NCBI GenBank assembly: GCA_027886175.1
Contig: JAJNNQ010000040.1
Location: 23,890,001 to 23,954,000, forward strand
Source of the DNA: Phylloscopus collybita
Lineage: Eukaryota > Chordata > Aves > Passeriformes > Phylloscopidae
Reading direction: 5' to 3'
Length of the DNA: 64,000 nt
This document shows positions 61,801 to 64,000 of the stretch, one piece after another (position 1 is the stretch's first letter; each line of letters starts with the position of its first letter). The notes under the pieces are model-generated. The model was not told where the DNA came from. It worked only from the letters and a program-made list of their open reading frames with translations, and made no database searches. The position numbers and the translations under genes were made by a program.

Positions 61801-63887
61801 TTTCAGAGGAATTTGAGGAAGTGTTTTATTAACAGCCTCAAATGGAAGAGCGTTAACACTCTATTCTGTGTAATAAAAATAAGCTCAATTACTAAATTCT
61901 TAGGCCATCTATACAATGTGTTGCACCAGGCCTGCATACTTCAATTATATCCATGCAGAAAACTATGTGAATAAAATATCTGTCAGCCATGTTCAAATTA
62001 CAAGGGCATGTTTTCATTCTTACTGTGACAAGTTATTATTTTATAGCTGTTTGGAGTTCATTTACTTGTGAGTAATTTTATTGGTATTTTGTATTCTGGT
62101 AACTATATATCATGTGACAAAAAATACTTCTTTTTTCTGTGTCACACATCACTTGAGGTGTTATTGGTATACTTTAACCAAGTATATTGCCTAGTAGAAA
62201 CACTGTATATATTCTAACACATTAAATTTGTGTTTGCGTGTCTTTTGAATGAGACAACCTGCTGAGAAATTATGTTGTTGAAGAACAGGGGGAAATGTCA
62301 GTTCAGGGTTTTACCTGTTTATTTACAGCATAATTGCTGCAAGGTGAGAACTTCCAGAGCTATGTAACTGGTGGAAACAGCTGGTGGTGTGACTTAGGCA
62401 TTTGTGAACTTGGCAGGCTTTGACAGAAGGCCAGCTTCTCTTATGGCTCTTCTTTGAGCTTCTGGAAGTTCCCCCATGGGGTTCTATTCAGTCCCATCTC
62501 TATGGGCATGTTTTAGATGGGAATTGACTCAATATTTTTGTCATTGGGAAACAATTTTAATTCTTTTCTTCTCCTTCAGGATTTTCTGTAGTTTAGTGAC
62601 AGTTCACCTGTATGCCTTTTATTAGTTTTTTTCCCCCCCCCTCTTTAAATGGATCTGGCTTTTTGAGAAAAGGAAGCTGGATAGCTCTGATTCTCTCAAA
62701 AATGTTGACTCATTCTTTATAAATGGTAGGACAGTTCTGACAGTAAGCTGTTGAAAAGCTACCTGGTGAGTCATAACAAGGCTTAGATTAATTTTCATTT
62801 GTGGCAATAACAAAATTGCTTAGGAATCCAGGGCCAGAAAATGTGCATACCACAGTATAGGACTTAAAGGCAAACTCCTATTTACTGCAGTTACTCCAAT
62901 TGGCTGTTTTCATTGCGAAATGCCAGTGAGGTGCTGCCTCCTGCCTGGGATTCTACACAGGGCTGGATAGAACAAATTTTGTGATGTGGTTGAAGATGGC
63001 AAGCAGATACTCCATCCAAACTTAAATTCCCTTTTAACTCTTCCTGGATGGTGTCTCTGTTCTGGCAACAGGCTGAAAGCTGCTATTTTTATATATTTGT
63101 GTGGGTAAATATGTTAAAAAATGTAAAAAAGCAACCAAAACACAAGCCCACACTAATATGTGTTTTACGTATTTATATATATATACTCACATATTTATAA
63201 ATACTAGGTTATATAGTTCCAAATGTAGTGTGTGTATTTAATTTAATATGTACTGTATGGCTATTATATTTGCTTTACTATGTTTTCTATATATAGTGTG
63301 TGTGTCTATTTGCAGATAAATAGTAGCTATGTCTAAAGCTTAAAAATGCAAAATACTAAATTTGGGTGGTTTATATATTTTAAATACTGTGGATTATTCT
63401 TGATATAGTAATATATAATTTAAATACTGTTGATTCTACTACCCCACCCACCCAAACAGGTTTAGGTGCTTAAGTGCATAAAAAGAATTTCTGAAAATGG
63501 GATGGAGTTTGTAAAATTTTTGTGAGGTTGTAATTGTGTATTTATTATTATATTCTATATATTCTGATGTTATTTATTTAATATTTTTAAAGAAAAAACA
63601 GTGCTATTTGTTGAATAGTTTTTTAGCTGTTGAATAGTTTTCTAGCTGTTGGAGAGTTGATTATGTTGACATCTATGATTTGGGTTGAGGTGCGTTTCCT
63701 TACTTAGTGTTTTGTTCCCTTACTCCTTTGCATGGTCCCAGAGACAGAGAGGCAGCCGAGCCGGGGGTACGTGGAGTCCCTGCAGCAGCTGAGGGACGCG
63801 CTGAGCCAGCTGGAGGCCAAGCAGCGCGCCATTGCCAGCGGCCTCAGCGAGCCCAGCAAGGTGGAGAGCGCCCTGCAGCAGGCAAAG
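19810..63887 (+). CDS. UTRN: Utrophin, internal portion: 20 coding exons (N- and C-terminal exons outside window)
   Basis: Utrophin is the autosomal paralogue of dystrophin. It links cortical F-actin to the dystroglycan complex at the membrane, notably at neuromuscular and myotendinous junctions. Twenty exons with GT/AG borders splice into 2,768 nt, open throughout. If the missing start exon gives the usual 26 residues, this covers about residues 27-949: CH1 (about 31-135), CH2 (about 150-255), hinge 1, spectrin repeats 1-3 (about 312-636), a proline-rich hinge (about 640-690), repeats 4-5 and the start of repeat 6. The assignment rests on the actin-binding segment [14 protein letters not shown], the CH motif [19 protein letters not shown], the linker [20 protein letters not shown] and the hinge [10 protein letters not shown], all utrophin-type. 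Exon lengths track DMD exons 2-22. Dystrophin itself is excluded by the short hinge 1 and by the residues. The initiator exon was not found. Confidence 0.97.
20041..20091. repeat. Tandem duplication, two copies
   Basis: Two head-to-tail copies start gatactatgttttaagaaa at 20041 and 20068. They differ only in the length of the A run (10 versus 7). Confidence 0.95.
28782..28852. repeat. Polypyrimidine tract
   Basis: About 70 nt of almost pure C and T, with only a few purines. Confidence 0.85.
31365..31982 (+). mobile_element. CR1 LINE internal fragment (reverse-transcriptase C-terminal region), plus orientation
   Basis: Forward-order CR1 phrases include catgatgtctctcacaacat (the DTVSHN region), tcagcaagtttgctggtgac, aggctagagaagtgggcc and agcactgtggagaaggac. 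Frames are broken and the 3' end is absent. It faces a longer minus-strand CR1 about 310 nt downstream. Confidence 0.88.
32290..33480 (-). mobile_element. CR1 LINE fragment with degraded reverse-transcriptase frame, minus orientation
   Basis: The 3' end is at the low coordinate (ggttaaggttggaaggggcc near 32300). On the minus strand broken frames carry CR1 reverse-transcriptase motifs: [17 protein letters not shown] near 33350-33420, then [16 protein letters not shown] and [20 protein letters not shown] near 33040-33160. At about 1.2 kb it is the longest CR1 copy here. It is interrupted and not active. Confidence 0.92.
33666..33713. repeat. Long T tract followed by (GTT)n
   Basis: T22, G, T13, then four GTT units. 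Its complement would be an A-rich tail, but no retrogene body with a poly(A) signal was recognised next to it. Confidence 0.95.
34910..35002 (+). CDS. UTRN: UTRN window exon 2 (DMD exon 3 equivalent): CH1
   Basis: The exon is 93 nt, phase 0 at both ends, with acceptor cttctgcag and donor gtaaga. It encodes 31 residues starting [16 protein letters not shown] and ending GLTGKPL, the core of CH1. The segment KAPVKDM differs from the mammalian KPPINDM that I remember, while [19 protein letters not shown] is conserved. Confidence 0.97.
35003..36456. other. UTRN: UTRN intron, 1.45 kb
   Basis: AT-rich with T tracts near 35910-35975. Nothing else was recognised. Confidence 0.85.
36457..36534 (+). 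CDS. UTRN: UTRN window exon 3 (DMD exon 4 equivalent): CH1
   Basis: The exon is 78 nt, phase 0/0, with acceptor ttttcag and donor gtgagc. It encodes 26 residues containing [19 protein letters not shown] and QVLHQNN, which lead into the second actin-binding segment of CH1. The length equals DMD exon 4. Confidence 0.97.
36535..38243. other. UTRN: UTRN intron, 1.7 kb
   Basis: AT-rich. No repeat family or exon was recognised. Confidence 0.85.
38244..38336 (+). CDS. UTRN: UTRN window exon 4 (DMD exon 5 equivalent): end of CH1
   Basis: The exon is 93 nt, phase 0/0, with acceptor cctctccag and donor gtgaga. It encodes 31 residues containing [18 protein letters not shown] and ending [10 protein letters not shown], the conserved last helices of CH1 with the second actin-binding site. 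It looks unchanged from the mammalian sequence. Confidence 0.97.
38337..39184. other. UTRN: UTRN intron, 0.85 kb
   Basis: Nothing recognised beyond the splice sites. Confidence 0.85.
39185..39357 (+). CDS. UTRN: UTRN window exon 5 (DMD exon 6 equivalent): CH1-CH2 linker and CH2
   Basis: The exon is 173 nt, the same as DMD exon 6, with acceptor gtcttgcag and donor gtaagt. It ends after two bases of a Lys codon (intron phase 2). It encodes the inter-CH helix ([20 protein letters not shown]) and the start of CH2 ([20 protein letters not shown], then the [18 protein letters not shown] segment). Confidence 0.97.
39358..42694. other. UTRN: UTRN intron, 3.3 kb
   Basis: A moderately GC-richer block lies at about 40.35-40.6 kb and an AT-rich TATA-type stretch at about 42.56-42.63 kb. 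No exon or repeat family was recognised. Confidence 0.85.
42695..42810 (+). CDS. UTRN: UTRN window exon 6 (DMD exon 7 equivalent): CH2
   Basis: The exon is 116 nt, with acceptor acttttag and donor gtggga. Its first base completes the split Lys codon and its last base opens an Asp codon (phase 2 in, phase 1 out). It encodes [20 protein letters not shown] and ends IEKLLDPE. One codon shorter than DMD exon 7, as expected for utrophin. The NIAKNHLG segment is more diverged than its surroundings. Confidence 0.96.
42811..43823. other. UTRN: UTRN intron, 1.0 kb
   Basis: AT-rich. Nothing recognised. Confidence 0.85.
43824..43987 (+). CDS. UTRN: UTRN window exon 7 (DMD exon 8 equivalent): end of CH2
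   Basis: The exon is 164 nt, phase 1 in and phase 0 out, with acceptor gatgcag and donor gtgtgt. It encodes [20 protein letters not shown] and [20 protein letters not shown], then [34 protein letters not shown] is utrophin-type and differs from the dystrophin counterpart. The acidic tail starts hinge 1. Confidence 0.97.
43988..44580. other. UTRN: UTRN intron, 0.6 kb
   Basis: It contains a T tract near 44215-44229. Nothing else recognised. Confidence 0.85.
44581..44784 (+). CDS. UTRN: UTRN window exon 8: hinge 1 and start of spectrin repeat 1
   Basis: The exon is 204 nt (68 codons), phase 0/0, with acceptor ggctgcctag and donor gtaagc. It encodes the short hinge (acidic [20 protein letters not shown]) and the first helix of repeat 1 ([20 protein letters not shown]). 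One exon stands where dystrophin has exons 9 and 10 (129 and 189 nt, from memory), so hinge 1 is much shorter than in dystrophin. This is the clearest structural mark of utrophin here. Confidence 0.96.
44785..45782. other. UTRN: UTRN intron, 1.0 kb
   Basis: It contains the perfect inverted repeat at 45196-45229 (listed separately). No exon or repeat family recognised. Confidence 0.85.
45196..45229. repeat. Perfect 13-bp inverted repeat
   Basis: agatttagaacaa (45196-45208) and ttgttctaaatct (45217-45229) are exact reverse complements around an 8-nt loop. There is no T run after it and no known element. Confidence 0.9.
45783..45964 (+). CDS. UTRN: UTRN window exon 9 (DMD exon 11 equivalent): spectrin repeat 1
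   Basis: The exon is 182 nt, the same as DMD exon 11, with acceptor catttccag and donor gtgagt. It ends after two bases of an Arg codon. It encodes [20 protein letters not shown], an acidic loop ([12 protein letters not shown]), then [18 protein letters not shown], the second and third helices of repeat 1 with the conserved Trp. Confidence 0.97.
45965..46695. other. UTRN: UTRN intron, 0.73 kb
   Basis: It contains a (GTTTTT)n-like run near 46153-46178. Nothing else recognised. Confidence 0.85.
46696..46846 (+). CDS. UTRN: UTRN window exon 10 (DMD exon 12 equivalent): spectrin repeats 1/2
   Basis: The exon is 151 nt, equal to DMD exon 12, with acceptor cccctgcag and donor gtaaac. Its first base completes the split Arg codon. 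It encodes [20 protein letters not shown], then [15 protein letters not shown] and [12 protein letters not shown]: the end of repeat 1 and helix A of repeat 2. Confidence 0.97.
46847..48297. other. UTRN: UTRN intron, 1.45 kb
   Basis: No repeat family or extra exon recognised. Confidence 0.85.
48298..48417 (+). CDS. UTRN: UTRN window exon 11 (DMD exon 13 equivalent): spectrin repeat 2
   Basis: The exon is 120 nt, phase 0/0, with acceptor ttcttgtag and donor gtaaaa. It encodes [20 protein letters not shown] and [20 protein letters not shown], the middle helix of repeat 2. It is one of the most conserved stretches of the rod, and the length equals DMD exon 13. Confidence 0.97.
48418..49134. other. 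UTRN: UTRN intron, 0.7 kb
   Basis: AT-rich. Nothing recognised. Confidence 0.85.
49135..49236 (+). CDS. UTRN: UTRN window exon 12 (DMD exon 14 equivalent): spectrin repeats 2/3
   Basis: The exon is 102 nt, phase 0/0, with acceptor gcttctgtag and donor gtgagt. It encodes [20 protein letters not shown] followed by [14 protein letters not shown]: the last helix of repeat 2, with its conserved Trp residues, and the junction to repeat 3. Confidence 0.97.
49237..52088. other. UTRN: UTRN intron, 2.85 kb
   Basis: AT-rich. Short open frames are present but no recognised exon or transposon. Confidence 0.85.
52089..52196 (+). CDS. UTRN: UTRN window exon 13 (DMD exon 15 equivalent): spectrin repeat 3
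   Basis: The exon is 108 nt, phase 0/0, with acceptor ctctgcag and donor gtgagt. It encodes [20 protein letters not shown], then [16 protein letters not shown]: helix A and the A-B loop of repeat 3. The length equals DMD exon 15. Confidence 0.97.
52197..52744. other. UTRN: UTRN intron, 0.55 kb
   Basis: A short repeated phrase (gttaccaccct, twice) lies near 52634-52653. Nothing else recognised. Confidence 0.85.
52745..52924 (+). CDS. UTRN: UTRN window exon 14 (DMD exon 16 equivalent): spectrin repeat 3
   Basis: The exon is 180 nt, phase 0/0, with acceptor aactacag and donor gtattt. It encodes [20 protein letters not shown], a polar segment ([18 protein letters not shown]) and [15 protein letters not shown], which closes repeat 3. 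The length equals DMD exon 16. Confidence 0.97.
52925..54216. other. UTRN: UTRN intron, 1.3 kb
   Basis: AT-rich. Nothing recognised. Confidence 0.85.
54217..54383 (+). CDS. UTRN: UTRN window exon 15 (DMD exon 17 equivalent): proline-rich hinge after repeat 3
   Basis: The exon is 167 nt, phase 0 in and phase 2 out, with acceptor tttttatag and donor gtaagt. It encodes [20 protein letters not shown], a basic and polar stretch, then [20 protein letters not shown]. The proline run followed by KK is the flexible hinge between repeats 3 and 4. The segment between the first helix and the prolines is the most diverged part of the exon. Confidence 0.95.
54487..54568 (+). mobile_element. CR1 LINE extreme 3' end, plus orientation
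   Basis: About 80 nt: ttgactagattatctccag, cgtcccttccaatcc and the terminal attctgtgattcttt, which is the CR1 3' octamer repeat. Confidence 0.85.
54978..55345 (-). mobile_element. CR1 LINE 3'-end fragment, minus orientation
   Basis: It starts tcatagaatcatttgttctg, followed by gaagggaccttagagatcat, then ccacagcttctctgggcaac and gaagaatttcttccttatat. This is the reverse-complement order of a CR1 3' end. Confidence 0.92.
56742..56865 (+). CDS. UTRN: UTRN window exon 16 (DMD exon 18 equivalent): spectrin repeat 4
   Basis: The exon is 124 nt, equal to DMD exon 18, with acceptor taaactag and donor gtaaaa. The first base completes a split Lys codon. It encodes [20 protein letters not shown], then [21 protein letters not shown], the first helix of repeat 4. 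Confidence 0.94.
56866..58596. other. UTRN: UTRN intron, 1.7 kb
   Basis: No repeat family recognised. A short local repetition (tttatagatctttaagaat, then ttatagctctttaaaa) lies near 57698-57733. Confidence 0.85.
58597..58684 (+). CDS. UTRN: UTRN window exon 17 (DMD exon 19 equivalent): spectrin repeat 4
   Basis: The exon is 88 nt, equal to DMD exon 19, with donor gtaagc. The acceptor is weak: AG follows cactttga rather than a clean pyrimidine tract. It encodes [20 protein letters not shown], then HILLDQMGK, and leaves one base of a Glu codon. The frame and the match to the human QMGK|EGLPT junction fix the borders. Confidence 0.92.
58685..60437. other. UTRN: UTRN intron, 1.75 kb
   Basis: It holds a GC-richer block at about 59.87-60.19 kb containing a perfect 9-bp hairpin at 60096-60117. 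No exon recognised. Confidence 0.85.
60096..60117. repeat. Perfect GC-rich hairpin
   Basis: gcccctgtg pairs exactly with cacaggggc around a tgag loop. Confidence 0.9.
60438..60673 (+). CDS. UTRN: UTRN window exon 18 (DMD exon 20 equivalent): spectrin repeats 4/5
   Basis: The exon is 236 nt, with acceptor atctttgtag and donor gtaagt. It starts with two bases completing a Glu codon and ends in phase 0. It encodes [20 protein letters not shown], then [20 protein letters not shown] and [20 protein letters not shown]. It finishes repeat 4 and begins repeat 5, two codons shorter than DMD exon 20 as I remember it. Confidence 0.95.
60933..61113 (+). CDS. UTRN: UTRN window exon 19 (DMD exon 21 equivalent): spectrin repeat 5
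   Basis: The exon is 181 nt, equal to DMD exon 21, with acceptor atcttttacag and donor gtaaat. It ends after one base of a Glu codon. It encodes [20 protein letters not shown], the [20 protein letters not shown] segment and [13 protein letters not shown], the second and third helices of repeat 5. Conservation with mammalian utrophin is lower than in repeats 1-3. Confidence 0.93.
61114..63741. other. UTRN: UTRN intron, 2.6 kb
   Basis: AT-rich, with a C tract near 62633-62641, TA-rich runs at 63.17-63.3 kb and a 19-nt tandem repeat at 63610-63658. No exon recognised. Confidence 0.85.
63610..63658. repeat. 19-nt tandem repeat, about 2.5 copies
   Basis: gttgaatagttttttagct (63610) is followed at once by gttgaatagttttctagct (63629) and a partial third copy, gttggagagtt. 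Confidence 0.92.
63742..63887 (+). CDS. UTRN: UTRN window exon 20 (DMD exon 22 equivalent): start of spectrin repeat 6, last exon in window
   Basis: The exon is 146 nt, equal to DMD exon 22, with acceptor atggtcccag and donor gtaact. The first two bases complete a Glu codon. It encodes [20 protein letters not shown], then [20 protein letters not shown] and ESALQQAK. Base composition is strikingly GC- and CpG-rich compared with all other exons here and with its AT-rich flanks. The protein is diverged from human, but the pattern YxExLxxLxDxL is kept, and splice sites and frame agree. Confidence 0.9.
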
Positions 63888-64000
63888 GTAACTCTTGGCA
63901 CTGACGTAAGGGAGTTACTCCAGGGCTGTCACCCTCTGACCTCCTGCCTTGCTCTCAGTGGGGTAGCTAAAACTGCTCAGAAGGGTGTCAGGGATGTGGG

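Noticed and set aside
19810..63887. Dystrophin (DMD) rather than utrophin
   Set aside because: Exon lengths alone would fit both, but residues such as [20 protein letters not shown], the short single-exon hinge 1 and [10 protein letters not shown] are utrophin-type.
1..64000. tRNA, rRNA, CRISPR, phage or bacterial-type operons
   Set aside because: No cloverleaf with A and B boxes, no rRNA-like sequence, no spaced direct repeats, and the gene structure is plainly vertebrate.

Overview
The window is vertebrate nuclear DNA, almost certainly from a bird. Exons are short and spread through long AT-rich introns. The recognisable interspersed repeats are CR1 retrotransposon fragments, the dominant LINE of birds, and no mammalian SINEs were seen. 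One LTR-like repeat near 3 kb resembles a family I associate with non-galliform birds; that is memory, not a search result.

The only gene I can establish is utrophin (UTRN), on the + strand. Twenty consecutive coding exons lie between 19,810 and 63,887. Joined, they give 2,768 nt that stay open in one frame: two bases finishing a split Asp codon, then 922 codons. They encode the actin-binding calponin-homology pair (window exons 1-7), a short hinge (exon 8), spectrin repeats 1-3 (exons 8-14), a proline-rich hinge (exon 15) and spectrin repeats 4-5 with the start of repeat 6 (exons 16-20). Exon sizes and intron phases match dystrophin (DMD) exons 2-22 closely, except that one 204-nt exon stands where dystrophin has exons 9 and 10. 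The protein sequence is clearly utrophin rather than dystrophin. The initiator exon lies upstream of the window, and the rest of the rod, the WW, EF-hand and ZZ domains lie downstream.

Layout: 1-19.8 kb is upstream intron with no recognised coding exon. It holds a CpG-rich segment (0.36-0.85 kb), an LTR-like repeat (3.0-3.3 kb), CR1 copies (9.06-9.49, 10.86-11.32, 11.39-11.87 kb) and a small CpG cluster (15.84-15.99 kb) that could be an internal promoter. Then come exon 1 (19.8 kb), a 15-kb intron with a head-to-head CR1 pair (31.4-33.5 kb), exons 2-9 (34.9-46.0 kb), exons 10-16 (46.7-56.9 kb, with another small opposed CR1 pair at 54.5-55.3 kb) and exons 17-20 (58.6-63.9 kb).

I found no RNA genes, no CRISPR array and no second protein-coding gene. 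The observations most worth checking are the possible internal promoter, the three opposed CR1 pairs, several perfect short hairpins, and an unusually GC-rich last exon. I found no evidence of an undescribed system.
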